From positions 1 to 64,000 of the forward strand of contig CAVJMJ010000005.1 of assembly GCA_963650915.1 (NCBI GenBank): 64,000 nucleotides of DNA, written 5' to 3'. The position numbers and the translations under genes are program-made. The notes beneath the pieces are model-generated. The model saw nothing but the letters and a program-made list of their open reading frames with translations, had not been told where the DNA came from and ran no database searches. Position 1 is the stretch's first letter. Each line of letters starts with the position of its first letter. This document shows, piece by piece, positions 26,501 through 34,320 of this stretch. The stretch is from UBA4636 sp963650915. GTDB lineage: Bacteria > Bacillota > Clostridia > Christensenellales > Borkfalkiaceae.

Positions 26501-26714
26501 TGTAACGGGGAATTATATCCTTCATGACACGTGTCAAAACGTGACCGATGTGGGGTTTGCCGTTTGCCGTCGGAGGTCCGTCGTAAAAGCAAAATTCCTT
26601 TCCGCCTTCGGTTTGCTCTATGGATTTTTCAAAAATGTGGTTTTCGGACCAAAACTCGGAAACTTCCTTTTCCCTTGCAAGAAAGTCGAGTTTCGTATCA
26701 ACTTTTTTATACAT
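23586..26714 (-). CDS. ileS: Isoleucine--tRNA ligase (eukaryote-like IleS2 type)
   Basis: This enzyme charges tRNA-Ile and edits valine. I place the start at the ATG 26712-26714, 6 nt after a perfect AAGGAG (26721-26726), giving 1042 residues and the normal start MYKKVDTKLDFLAREKE. The longer frame adds 55 K/N-rich residues from the leader and is not supported. GKPHIGHVL (HIGH), the editing domain (WTTTPWTLPSN), DWGLSRERYWGTPLP and KMSKHLGN (KMSKS-like) are visible. The length, the sequence around RERYWGTPLPVW and the lack of a C-terminal zinc finger fit the IleS2 group, which is often tolerant to mupirocin. Confidence 0.96.
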   Translation of the reverse strand: MYKKVDTKLDFLAREKEVSEFWSENHIFEKSIEQTEGGKEFCFYDGPPTANGKPHIGHVLTRVMKDIIPRYKTMKGMHVLRKAGWDTHGLPVELEIEKKLGLDGKQDIEKYGIEPFIDQCKQSVWKYSNEWKQMSERLGYWVDMENPYVTYHDDYIESVWWSLKEMHKKGLLYKGHKIVPYCPRCGTALASHEVAQGYKDVKEKSVYAKFKVKGEDNLYFLAWTTTPWTLPSNVALCMNAHEDYVRIKTADGENYILAKALVGKLFEDYEIVDEKKGKDYEYVEYEPLFDCALGTFKQKAFYVTNDDYVTLTDGTGIVHIAPAFGVDDGRVGHNYNLPFVQMVDDRGKMKDEVTVVKGMFCKDADKFIIKDLKERGLLFKEEMFEHSYPFCWRCNTPLLYYARSSWFIKTTAVKDRLLNSNESVNWIPETIKNGRMGNFLENVVDWGLSRERYWGTPLPVWECDECDHFEVVGSRQELREKCGLKEDVELHRPYVDKLTMTCPKCGKKMHRVKEVIDCWYDSGSMPFAQFHYPFENQELFEKHFPADFISEAIDQTRGWFYVLLAISTILFDKAPFKNCIVLGHVNDEKGLKMSKHLGNVVDPWSVLDKQGADAVRWYFYTSSAPWLPSRFYEKAVSECQAKYMGTLWNAYAFFVLYAEIDKYDPSEFSLANCKLQIIDKWILSKLNTLVKTVDGYLNEYKTFESARMMQSFVDELSNWYIRRCRERFWGEGMTEDKAAAYTTLYTVLTTFAKLTAPFTPFIAENIYRNLVPEFYKDAPISVHLCSFPKADENYIDEKLEKDMATIEDMVVLGRAARNLSGIKNRQPLSKLYFSMGGNTELDEKLFEIASDELNVKDFEVLTDSGKFINYKLKPQLKTLGPKYGSKLGLIRQFLDGCDANAVVSEIRKNGSITVNLGGEDITFEEGDLLISTESKEGFVSASENGHTVVLDVNLTPELIDEGVVREVISKVQTMRKEAGFNVTDRITLYVKANDSITSALKKHLERISKIVLAEEVVFGSIDGYEKDWDVNGENVTLGVKKQ

Positions 26715-26983
26715 AGTTCGCTCCTTATGAAACGTTAATTTTTTATTTTTTGATTTTTGTTTTTTTGACTTGTGGTTCTTTGGGGTCGGTTTTTTGGGGT
26801 TGGTTTTGTTTTTTTGTCGGCTTTGGAGTGTGTGTTTGCCGTTGCGTGCTTGTGTTCGCCGAAATTTGCCGTTGCGCACTCGTTTGTCGGCGAGGAGAAA
26901 AGTTTTAGAAAAAAATTACTTTCGTCTAAAAGAAGAATTACTTTCGACAAGAAGAATTACTTTCGGCAAAAACAGGTTACGGT

Positions 26984-27309
26984 CAAAAAAATAAAAACCG
27001 CCTCTTATAAAGAGACGGAAAATAACCGCGGTACCACTCTTTTTTACGGCAAAAACACCGTACCCTTAACTAAGTTTGACGAAAACTTGAAACGACCGCC
27101 TACTTCGCCCGCCCCCTATAAAGCCACGCTTTTAGCGATTTGCTACGGAAGGATACCCTTAAAATGCAGACCTTGCGGACTCTCACCGTAACCGCTCGCT
27201 TTAAAGCGCGTTTTTTAAGGACTTGTTTCCGATTATTGCAATTATTTGCGCCGTAAAACATCCTGTGTCGGAAAATTACGGCGATTTTCGTAACCGAACA
27301 AACGATTAC
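26984..27309 (-). ncRNA. T-box leader of ileS
   Basis: The T-box sequence GAGTGGTACCGCGG is at 27026-27039. The terminator hairpin is at 26998-27018 (CCGCCTCTT/AAGAGACGG) with TTTTTATTTTTTT after it. A stem-I region with AAAGCGAGCGG and a specifier ATC (isoleucine) at 27152-27154 lies upstream. About 260 bp of T-rich, repeat-containing sequence (26715-26983) separates the terminator from ileS. Confidence 0.92.
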
Positions 27310-27315
27310 ACGATA

Positions 27316-27344
27316 ATTTTAACAAATTTATAGTTTATTGTAAA
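27316..27344 (-). promoter_or_regulatory. Promoter of the ileS leader
   Basis: TTTACA (27339-27344), 17-bp spacer and TAAAAT (27316-27321). Confidence 0.78.
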
Positions 27345-27363
27345 GCAAATTGCTTTAAATCGT

Positions 27364-27390
27364 TTGATTTTTTTCTCGAAATAGTATAAA
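27364..27390 (+). promoter_or_regulatory. Probable promoter of the SRP RNA gene
   Basis: TTGATT (27364-27369) and TATAAA (27385-27390) with a 15-bp spacer. A transcript start at about 27398 matches the first base pair of the RNA. Confidence 0.6.
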
Positions 27391-27397
27391 ATAACTT

Positions 27398-27665
27398 TAC
27401 CGTGCTAGGCGGGGAGCTAGCGGTGCCCTCTTCCTGCAATCCGCTACAGCAGGGCTGAAGGTCCTTCTCGGCTATACGTATGGTTGGCCGGATCTTATAA
27501 GGGGTGTTGATATTAAGGTCTTGTGCAACGGGCGGTTGCGAACCGTGTCAGGATAGGGATATAGCAGCACTAAACAATTTGCGCCGTGTGCCATAAGGTT
27601 GCTTTAAAGGAGCTACCTGTAAGGTTTTCGCTTCGGTGCGGATAGTCAAAAAGGAATGCACGGTA
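27398..27665 (+). ncRNA. ffs: Signal recognition particle RNA, large Bacillota type
   Basis: The 5' part (GTGCTAGGCGGGGAGCTAGC, then GGTGCCC and CAATCCGCTA-AGCAGGGCTGAAG) is the Alu domain of the large SRP RNA. The S-domain hairpin carries GTCAGG and AGCAGCAC around a short stem with a GGGA tetraloop. The outer ends TACCGTGC (27398-27405) and GCACGGTA (27658-27665) pair, which sets the limits at about 268 nt. The RNA joins Ffh to deliver membrane proteins to the translocon. The apical stem is ATA/TAT, weaker than the usual GC-rich one. Confidence 0.93.
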
Positions 27666-27678
27666 TTTTTAAAAATTA

Positions 27679-27740
27679 ACGGCGGTTGCGCCGTTTTTTT
27701 TGTTTTGCGAAAATTTAACGGCGGTTGCACCGTTTTTTTG
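27679..27740 (+). terminator. Duplicated terminator after the SRP RNA
   Basis: Two near-identical hairpin-plus-T-run units follow each other: ACGGCG-GTTG-CGCCGT with eight T's (27679-27701), and a copy with one G-to-A change (27717-27739). They look like a tandem duplication of about 38 bp. Confidence 0.85.
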
Positions 27741-27769
27741 TTGTCTTAAAAAGGCATTTCGTGTATAAT
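27741..27769 (+). promoter_or_regulatory. Promoter of the HAD phosphatase gene
   Basis: TTGTCT (27741-27746), 17-bp spacer and TATAAT (27764-27769). Confidence 0.7.
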
Positions 27770-27798
27770 TGACTTACAAAAACGTTTTTAGGTGATTT

Positions 27799-28386
27799 AT
27801 GATAATAGGTAGCGACATCGACGGCGTTTTGACCGACCTTGAAAAATATCAACTCGTTGAAGGCGAAAAGTATTTTAATCGCCCTCCGATCGATAAAAAC
27901 GCATTCAAAACTTATAAAATTTTCGGCGGAACTTTAAAAGACGAAGAGAATTTTTGGCTTACGAAAGTTTTCGATTACGCAATAAACGTACCCGCAAAAG
28001 AGGGTGCAAAAGAGGCAATCGAAAAACTTAAAAAGGATGGGCATAGCATAATTTTCGTTACGGCGAGGACTTATACAACCGACAACGACGAAAGAGGCTC
28101 GAAAATGAGAAAAGCCGTTTACGACTGGCTTGATAAAAACGGGTTTTTATACGATAAAGTCGTATTCTCTACCGAAGATAAAGAAAAGGTTTGCATTGAT
28201 TTAAAACTTGATTTGATGATAGAAGATTCCCCCGTAAACATAGAATATTTGAAAAAGCATATGCCGATAATTTGTATGGAAGCGGGCTATAATAAAAAAG
28301 TTTACGGCGACGATATTTATAGGTGCAAAGATTGGAGTACAGTTTACGATGCCGTAAACGAAATTATCGGCAATAAAAGACGGTAA
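27799..28386 (+). CDS. HAD-superfamily phosphatase, 5'-nucleotidase-like
   Basis: The 195-residue protein has HAD motif I (GSDIDGVLTD, residues 4-13), motif II (FVTART) and motif IV (IEDSPVNIEYL), with a helical cap between motif I and II. The NT5C-like pattern of small bacterial deoxyribonucleotidases fits, but the substrate cannot be fixed. It stands alone between the SRP RNA and a repeat-rich gap. Confidence 0.82.
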   Translation: MIIGSDIDGVLTDLEKYQLVEGEKYFNRPPIDKNAFKTYKIFGGTLKDEENFWLTKVFDYAINVPAKEGAKEAIEKLKKDGHSIIFVTARTYTTDNDERGSKMRKAVYDWLDKNGFLYDKVVFSTEDKEKVCIDLKLDLMIEDSPVNIEYLKKHMPIICMEAGYNKKVYGDDIYRCKDWSTVYDAVNEIIGNKRR

Positions 28387-29279
28387 ATTATTATAAAAGT
28401 CCGTCTATAGGTCGGTTAACGGCGTACTTTTTTACTTTTGTATGCGTCGTGTTACAGTTAATTCGACGGTTCTAAATGACATGGAATATAAGAAGTAATT
28501 GCGTTTTTCAACGCATGAATTGACCTTCGGTCGTGAATTGCGTTTTTCAACGCATGAATTGACCTTCGGTTATGAATTGCGTTTTTCAACGCATGAATTG
28601 ACCTTCGGTCGCATGTAAGCCGATTTGTTTGTCGGACAATTTGGCTTTGTAGGGAAAGTTAAGTCGGTTTATTTGATAAGTAAACGGTTAGTAGACGGAA
28701 TCTTATTATTAGAGATAACATAATAACGATAACATAATAAAAGCGACGGCTCGAAAATTCGAACCGCCGCTTTTATATAAACAAAAAATTTAAAAAGGAG
28801 AACGATTTATATAAAAATTATAAATCTCAATGTATATCATATCAAAATTAAAATCTAATTTCAACAAAATTGAATATTAAAATCTAATTATATCAAAATA
28901 GAAATCTAATTTAATTAAAATCGGAAATCACATAATATTAAAATTACAAATTCTATAAGTAAAGTTTCCCGATTTTAGAAAAAATTTACGTTAACGAAGT
29001 CTAAATACGACTAAAAATTATAAAAAAGTCTGTCTATATGTCGATTATCGGCGTTATTTGCGATTTGACGTCGGCAAATTCAAACAATTTGCAAAAGATC
29101 TATCAAGTAACCTTTTAACTACGATGCAAACTTTTTAGCTTATGTTCGTCTTTGTAATCGTGGCTTGCTTTATAATAATCTAAACAATTATAACTACGTT
29201 TATGAACTATAATTTACTATATAAACTATAAGTTAGTTCACAACTATAAGTCTGTCTATAAGTCGATTATCGGCGTTTT
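28387..29279. other. Repeat-rich intergenic region (0.9 kb)
   Basis: No gene is seen. It contains the 39-bp tandem repeat, a strong hairpin at about 28739-28776 (AAAGCGACGGCTCGAA.../TTCGAACCGCCGCTTT), an AT-rich stretch with the recurring word AAATCTAATT (about 28845-28915), and three copies of AGTC(T/C)GTCTATA-GTCG-TTA-CGGCGT starting near 28398, 29026 and 29249. The last copy ends at the pyrG stop codon. Confidence 0.75.
28496..28612. repeat. 39-bp tandem repeat, three copies
   Basis: Three units with period 39 (AATTG at 28497, 28536 and 28575). Each contains GCGTTTTTCAACGC, a self-complementary hairpin, and GAATTGACCTTCGG. It is related to the GAATTGC words of the dispersed repeat family. 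Confidence 0.92.
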
Positions 29280-30893
29280 TTATTTAGTATGTTCGTTTTT
29301 GTAATCGAGGCTTGCTTTTATAAAGCCTTTGAAAAGCGGGTGCGCTTTATACGGACGAGATAAAAATTCGGGGTGGAACTGGCAAGCGACGAACCAAGGA
29401 TGGTCTTTTAATTCCAAAATTTCCACTAATTGCTTGTCGGGGTTTTTACCCGAGGCTATCATTCCGTGTTCTTCAAACGCTTGTAAATATTTGTTGTTAA
29501 ACTCATAGCGGTGGCGATGACGTTCTTCCACGTCGGTTTTTTGATAGACGCTATAGGCCTTCGTACCCTCTTTAATCCTACAGGGATTTAACCCGAGGCG
29601 AAGGGTTCCGCCCATTTCGATGCCGAGGTACTGCTCGGGAAGAAGTGATATTACGGGATTGGTAGTTTCGGGGTTGAATTCGGTGGAATCTGCATCCTTC
29701 AAATTAAGAACGTCTCTTGCAAATTCGAGGGCGAACACTTGAAGCCCCAAACATATACCGAAGCAAGGAACTTTATTTTCGCGCGCGTATTTTACCGCGG
29801 CGATTTTGCCTTCCACTCCCCTTTGTCCGAAACCGCCGGGAATCAATACACCGGAATAGCCTTTCAAAATTTCGGCGGCGTTGTCGTTATTTACGTCTTC
29901 GGATAAAATCCAACCGATGTTTACCTTTACGCCGTAAACGTAACCTGCGTGGCGAAGGGCTTCGGCAATCGATAAATATGCATCGTGAAGTTCCACGTAC
30001 TTACCGACCAACGCAATGTTAAGGTCGGTTTTTGCGTTTCTTACCGACTCTATCATCTTGTTCCATTCGGTAAGATCTGGCTCGGGCGTTTCAAGCCCGA
30101 AATGCTTACAAATTATATCGTCGGCACCTTGTTTGTGAAGAGCGGGAACGATGTCGTACAAAACGGGTACGTCTTTGGAAACGATGACCGCTTCGGGGTC
30201 GATATCGCAAAAGAGGGAGATTTTTTCTTTAACTTCTTTTTTGATATTTACTTCGGACCTAAGAACCACCATGTCGGGTTGGATGCCCAAAGAACGCAAT
30301 TCCTTTACGCTGTGCTGTGTGGGCTTTGTTTTGATTTCGCCCGCAACCCTAAGGTAAGGAACGAGTGTGGTATGTACGTAAAAGGTGTTTTTTTGACCTA
30401 CGTCTCTGCGCCATTGACGAATTGCTTCCAAAAACGGTAAAGACTCGATATCGCCTACAGTTCCGCCGATTTCGGTGATAATGACGTCGGCACCGCTCGT
30501 TTCGGCGGCTTTTTTAAGTTTTGATTTTATGCGGTCGGTTATATGAGGGATGACCTGAACGGTGTTCCCCAAATAATCGCCCTTTCTTTCCTTTTCGAGA
30601 ACTTCTTTATATATTCTGCCCGAGGTGATGTTTGAAAGTTTGGTTAAGGAAACGTCTATAAACCTTTCGTAGTGACCGAGGTCCAAGTCGGTTTCCACAC
30701 CATCGTCGGTAACGTAAACTTCGCCGTGCTGGTATGGGCTTAACGTACCGGGGTCGATATTGATGTACGGATCGAATTTCTGAACGAAAATTTTCAATCC
30801 CCTGTCCTTTAAAAGTCTGCCGATTGACGACGCCACAATACCCTTACCGAGGCTTGAAACGACTCCCCCCGTTACGAAAACGTATTTTGCCAT
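29280..30893 (-). CDS. pyrG: CTP synthase
   Basis: PyrG makes CTP from UTP and glutamine. The 537 residues contain the N-terminal synthase domain (VTGGVVSSLGKGI, QKFDPYINIDPGT, EIGGTVGDIE) and the C-terminal glutamine amidotransferase with its nucleophile in PCFGICLGLQ and the HPEF histidine. The promoter leaves only about 22 nt of leader, so the reiterative-transcription attenuation known for Bacillus pyrG is not apparent here. Confidence 0.98.
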   Translation of the reverse strand: MAKYVFVTGGVVSSLGKGIVASSIGRLLKDRGLKIFVQKFDPYINIDPGTLSPYQHGEVYVTDDGVETDLDLGHYERFIDVSLTKLSNITSGRIYKEVLEKERKGDYLGNTVQVIPHITDRIKSKLKKAAETSGADVIITEIGGTVGDIESLPFLEAIRQWRRDVGQKNTFYVHTTLVPYLRVAGEIKTKPTQHSVKELRSLGIQPDMVVLRSEVNIKKEVKEKISLFCDIDPEAVIVSKDVPVLYDIVPALHKQGADDIICKHFGLETPEPDLTEWNKMIESVRNAKTDLNIALVGKYVELHDAYLSIAEALRHAGYVYGVKVNIGWILSEDVNNDNAAEILKGYSGVLIPGGFGQRGVEGKIAAVKYARENKVPCFGICLGLQVFALEFARDVLNLKDADSTEFNPETTNPVISLLPEQYLGIEMGGTLRLGLNPCRIKEGTKAYSVYQKTDVEERHRHRYEFNNKYLQAFEEHGMIASGKNPDKQLVEILELKDHPWFVACQFHPEFLSRPYKAHPLFKGFIKASLDYKNEHTK

Positions 30894-30922
30894 ACTGCAC
30901 CTACCAAAAATTTATCGCTTTA

Positions 30923-30951
30923 ATTATACCAAACGTCATAAAATTTAACAA
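30923..30951 (-). promoter_or_regulatory. Promoter of pyrG
   Basis: TTGTTA (30946-30951), 17-bp spacer and TATAAT (30923-30928). Confidence 0.75.
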
Positions 30952-31040
30952 CAATAATCTTTCGCTATTCGGATATTTTAGCAAAATTTTTTTAAACGAT
31001 GTTTTAGGAAGGTTCTAATTCGCTAAGCGGTATAGCGGTA

Positions 31041-31736
31041 TTATTTTTTTAAGTCGTTTAGCATAGATTTTTTAATGTCGTCGATACGAAAACTTTCGGC
31101 ACATTTTTGTATGGTTTTATTATAAGTGAATTTATCCAAATCGCAATCGCGAAATTTTGTAAAAGTATAATCGAAATCTTTAACGAAACATTCCGAAATC
31201 GCCCAAGCTATAGCCATATTTACATAGTAATCGTCGCTTTTAAGGTTTAAAAATACCGAGAGAGATTTTTCGAAATAATCGCTCGTGAGGCAATAATCCA
31301 TAAGCATAACGATGCCCGAACGCCTCATAAAAGGCTTTTTTAAACTACATAAGCCTATTGCCGTGTCGTAAGTTTTTTTAACGTCGTTTGCCAAAAATTT
31401 AAAGGTTGCGACGACTAAATCACACTCCGACCAATCTTTTACGAGTTTAAAATATTCGTAACCGTATCTATATTTTTCGTCATCGCATATCTTCATGTAG
31501 CCGATGACAAAGCCTTGCAACAATATCTCTTCGTAATAAAAAAGTCGGTTTTTCGTTAAAAATTTTAAAGGTTCGTTTTTGGCTATCCGTTTGGCGATTT
31601 TTCGTAACTTAGGTACTCTTACGCCTATCATCGGATGCTCGTTTTTTACGATTTTTTCGTTAAAATCTTTGTACTTAGGCTCGGCTAAAAGTTTAAGTTC
31701 TTTTCTAACATCGTCTTTAATATAATCGCTTTTCAT
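31041..31736 (-). CDS. DNA alkylation repair protein (AlkD-like HEAT-repeat glycosylase)
   Basis: The 231 residues are all-helical with the pattern of the AlkC/AlkD-like family (MIGVRVPKLRKIAKRIAK near 36, CDLVVATFKFLA, VNMAIAWAISECFVKD). Such proteins excise alkylated purines using stacked HEAT-like repeats. It stands between pyrG and the restriction-modification genes, in an AT-richer neighbourhood. Confidence 0.85.
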   Translation of the reverse strand: MKSDYIKDDVRKELKLLAEPKYKDFNEKIVKNEHPMIGVRVPKLRKIAKRIAKNEPLKFLTKNRLFYYEEILLQGFVIGYMKICDDEKYRYGYEYFKLVKDWSECDLVVATFKFLANDVKKTYDTAIGLCSLKKPFMRRSGIVMLMDYCLTSDYFEKSLSVFLNLKSDDYYVNMAIAWAISECFVKDFDYTFTKFRDCDLDKFTYNKTIQKCAESFRIDDIKKSMLNDLKK

Positions 31737-31776
31737 ATAGTCGGTTTTAGCTCAATGCGTCATATGTCAACCTGTT

Positions 31777-31851
31777 TTATCGCAAACGGGTTTATCGCAA
31801 GCGGGTTTATCGCAAGCGGGTTTATCGCAAGCGGGTTTATCGCAAGCGGGT
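31777..31851. repeat. 15-bp tandem repeat, five copies
   Basis: Five units of TTATCGCAAGCGGGT (first copy with one change) between the AlkD-like gene and the restriction endonuclease gene, ending in a T run. Confidence 0.95.
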
Positions 31852-31906
31852 TTTTTATATGCACGCATACGCAAAATACATAATTTAAAGATATTTTACA
31901 TCGTAT

Positions 31907-32668
31907 TTACAGTAATTTATCAAATCCGTTGTATGTTTCGAAAGCAAGCAAATACAACGCTTTCAGTAAGTCGGGATTTTTTGTTTTTAACTCCTCAATT
32001 ACCGTATCGTGTTCAACCGTATAGACGATATCGTTTCTAATAAGTTTTTCTATAGTTACGGGTAACTGTTTACATACAAGATAAAAGGCATTTTCTATTC
32101 CGGTCACAAGTTCATAGAATTTATCTATCGAAACACGTCTGATTTTTTCGTGCGACACTATTTTGCCGTTCACGGAACAGTTCCAAGCGATATTTTGAGA
32201 ACGTTTTGCAATCGTTTCCACAAGAAAGCACATGTCGTCAGGACGATTTAAAATTTGATTTTGCATACCGATATACGTTTTTTGAGATGAAGAAGAATTC
32301 ATCGTATTATGTTTGTTTTTCATCTCTACGTATATTTTTGTGCCGTCTACCTGAGTAAAAATAACGTCAAAGCCATGTTTAGGGACTTCGCAATTAGCAA
32401 TATACTTAAACATATATTGATGAAAATAGCCGATTGCGTTTGTATTGGATTTATCCCTTTGCCTATGTATTTCAAGTTCGATAATGTCTTCGATGGATTT
32501 TTTTAACAAAGCCTTATCGAACGTAAGTTTAATAGGGTCGATAATATTGCTGTTAAATTTTGTCAAATCTATTGATTTTAAAGTAGCGTTGTAAGTTTTA
32601 ATAGTTTGGGCAACGTGATTTTCAAAATCTTCTTTTTTGATAAACGGTATGCAGTAGTCGTTGCTCAT
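31907..32668 (-). CDS. Type II restriction endonuclease, Eco47II/Sau96I-like
   Basis: The 253-residue protein has the PD-(D/E)XK-type core visible as FDVIFTQVDGTKIYVEMKNKH (about 99-119; D and the E-x-K pair), followed by SSSSQKTYIGMQNQI. Sequence style and size fit the Eco47II family, whose characterised members cut GGNCC or GGWCC; that specificity is inference. Its ATG overlaps the stop of the methyltransferase gene by 4 bp, so the protective enzyme is made first. Codon use is AT-richer than in the surrounding housekeeping genes. Confidence 0.85.
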   Translation of the reverse strand: MSNDYCIPFIKKEDFENHVAQTIKTYNATLKSIDLTKFNSNIIDPIKLTFDKALLKKSIEDIIELEIHRQRDKSNTNAIGYFHQYMFKYIANCEVPKHGFDVIFTQVDGTKIYVEMKNKHNTMNSSSSQKTYIGMQNQILNRPDDMCFLVETIAKRSQNIAWNCSVNGKIVSHEKIRRVSIDKFYELVTGIENAFYLVCKQLPVTIEKLIRNDIVYTVEHDTVIEELKTKNPDLLKALYLLAFETYNGFDKLL

Positions 32669-33681
32669 TTTTTCATTTCCTCCAAAGTATTTATAATCTC
32701 CAAGCCTATTTCTTTTGCAAGATTGACAGGCACGGCATTTCCTACTTGTTTATATTTTTCCGACAAAGTTCCGTAAAAACCCCATGTATCCGGGAAGGTT
32801 TGTATGCGTGCGTTTTCTCTATATGAAAAGGGTCGAACTTCCAAGGGATGACATCTATCCGTTTGTTTCATCCCGGGGTTGGTTAAAACCGTCAATGACG
32901 GCTCGTCCAATCCGATACGTCTTAAAATTCCCGTTCTTCCGCCACCCATATTCCAACATGTTTTCATATATTCTTTGGCAACGGTAGGGTCGATATCGCG
33001 CCAATATCCGCCGGGCGGAACTAACGCAAAAACGGATGCTTTATATTGAGAGTATTGTGCACAGTCTTCTTTCGACGGATTTGAATCCAATTTAATATCT
33101 CTGATAACAGGTTTGTATTTGTGTTTTTTCGGATAAGAAAACTTACATTTATCAACTAAATCATTTCTTATGCCGATAGTAATAAGTCTTTCTCTTTTTT
33201 GAGGAACACCGTAATCCCACGCATTAAGGACTCTATATGTTACCAAGTACCCTTGTTGCTGAAAAATATCAAGAATCGTTTTGTATGTTTGCCCGTTATC
33301 GTGAGTAAGTAAGCCGCGCACATTTTCAAAAAGAAACATTTTGGGTTGCAACTTTTCCAAAAAAGTTGCGTAATGATAAAACATCGTTCCTCTGACGTCT
33401 TGAAGACCAAGACGTTTTCCTGCGTAACTGAAAGATTGACAGGGCGCACCGCCCGACAATAAATCTAATTCGTCTATTTTTATATTAAATTCTTTTTCTA
33501 AATCTTTTTGAGAAGTAATGGCAATATCTTCACAAATAACCTTCCAGTTCGGACGATTTAAAATAAGGGTATTTGCCGCGCTTTGGTCAAACTCAACGAG
33601 ACCGATATGGCTAAAACCCGCTTGTTCTAACCCGAGTGCCAACCCGCCTGCGCCTGCAAATAGTTCTATACTTGTAAACAT
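32665..33681 (-). CDS. DNA (cytosine-5-)-methyltransferase of a type II R-M system
   Basis: All main C5-methyltransferase motifs are present in 338 residues: motif I FAGAGGLALGLEQAGF, motif IV GGAPCQSFSYAGKR with the catalytic Cys, motif VI FENVRGLL, motif VIII PQKRERLITIG, and the C-terminal motifs IX/X (REN-ARIQTFPDTW, QVGNAVPVNLA). A target-recognition domain lies at about 185-285. It pairs with the overlapping Eco47II-like nuclease. It has its own promoter and lies 340 bp from a tRNA-Pro gene. Confidence 0.95.
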   Translation of the reverse strand: MFTSIELFAGAGGLALGLEQAGFSHIGLVEFDQSAANTLILNRPNWKVICEDIAITSQKDLEKEFNIKIDELDLLSGGAPCQSFSYAGKRLGLQDVRGTMFYHYATFLEKLQPKMFLFENVRGLLTHDNGQTYKTILDIFQQQGYLVTYRVLNAWDYGVPQKRERLITIGIRNDLVDKCKFSYPKKHKYKPVIRDIKLDSNPSKEDCAQYSQYKASVFALVPPGGYWRDIDPTVAKEYMKTCWNMGGGRTGILRRIGLDEPSLTVLTNPGMKQTDRCHPLEVRPFSYRENARIQTFPDTWGFYGTLSEKYKQVGNAVPVNLAKEIGLEIINTLEEMKK

Positions 33682-33722
33682 TTACAGTTTCTCCGTGTGT
33701 AACGTTAAATTCCAACGATTAT

Positions 33723-33751
33723 ATTATAGCATAGATTTTCTTTTTTTTCAA
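33723..33751 (-). promoter_or_regulatory. Promoter of the R-M operon
   Basis: TTGAAA (33746-33751), 17-bp spacer and TATAAT (33723-33728). The rest of 33752-33990 is AT-rich and without a gene. Confidence 0.78.
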
Positions 33752-33991
33752 CTGCTATTGCATTTAATTTTGTCTCGAGCATTATGGCTTTTTAACCTTT
33801 TAAATAAACAATCTATGGTTTAATTCATAAAAACTTAAGCTTTTTCGTTTTAAAATATATCATACGGTCGTTCGATAATTAAATAACTGACAATATGCAA
33901 AGTAAAAAATTCAAAAGTAAACGTTGCATTCCTTTATATAAATCTAACAGTGTATTTTTTTATATAAAGTAAATCTTGCATTTTTATATAA

Positions 33992-34019
33992 TAAAAGCAC
34001 GGCTAATGCCGTGCTTTTA
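33992..34019 (-). terminator. Terminator after tRNA-Pro
   Basis: An 11-bp AAAAGCACGGC stem with loop TAAT; T-rich on the minus strand after the stem. Confidence 0.85.
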
Positions 34020-34022
34020 CGG

Positions 34023-34099
34023 TGGTCGAGGTGACGAGACTCGAACTCACGACCTCTTGGTCCCGAACCAAGCGCGCTACCAAACTGCGCTACACCTCG
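34023..34099 (-). tRNA. tRNA-Pro (anticodon CGG)
   Basis: The cloverleaf can be read on the minus strand: acceptor CGAGGTG/CACCTCG, D-arm with AGTTTGGTAGCGC, anticodon stem CTTGG/CCAAG around TTCGGGA (anticodon CGG, reading CCG), T-arm GTTCGAGTC, and an encoded CCA end. The 77 nt include CCA. The gap 34100-34320 holds nothing else recognisable. Confidence 0.97.
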
Positions 34100-34320
34100 A
34101 AAGCGGTAAATTTACACAGTGGCTATAAATTTACTGCAAAGGAAACAAAGATATATTGAAAAAATTTAGAATAAACGATATTAAAAAACGTATAATGTTT
34201 ATTTTAGAAAATACTTACTTAAATAAACTTAAACTGTTTAACCTATAAGGCTTCCGAAAAGCTGTGCGCAAATTCGAAAATTTGCTAAAAAACATCGATA
34301 ACGGGCTTATAGACCTATAT

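Noticed and set aside
26715..26879. 55 extra N-terminal codons of ileS
   Set aside because: K/N-rich low-complexity sequence upstream of a perfect AAGGAG-ATG; not conserved in the IleS family as known.
26772..27191. 139-residue plus-strand ORF
   Set aside because: It runs antisense through the ileS T-box leader and terminator.
28496..28612. CRISPR-like array
   Set aside because: The three units are contiguous without unique spacers, so this is a tandem repeat; no cas genes are present in the window.
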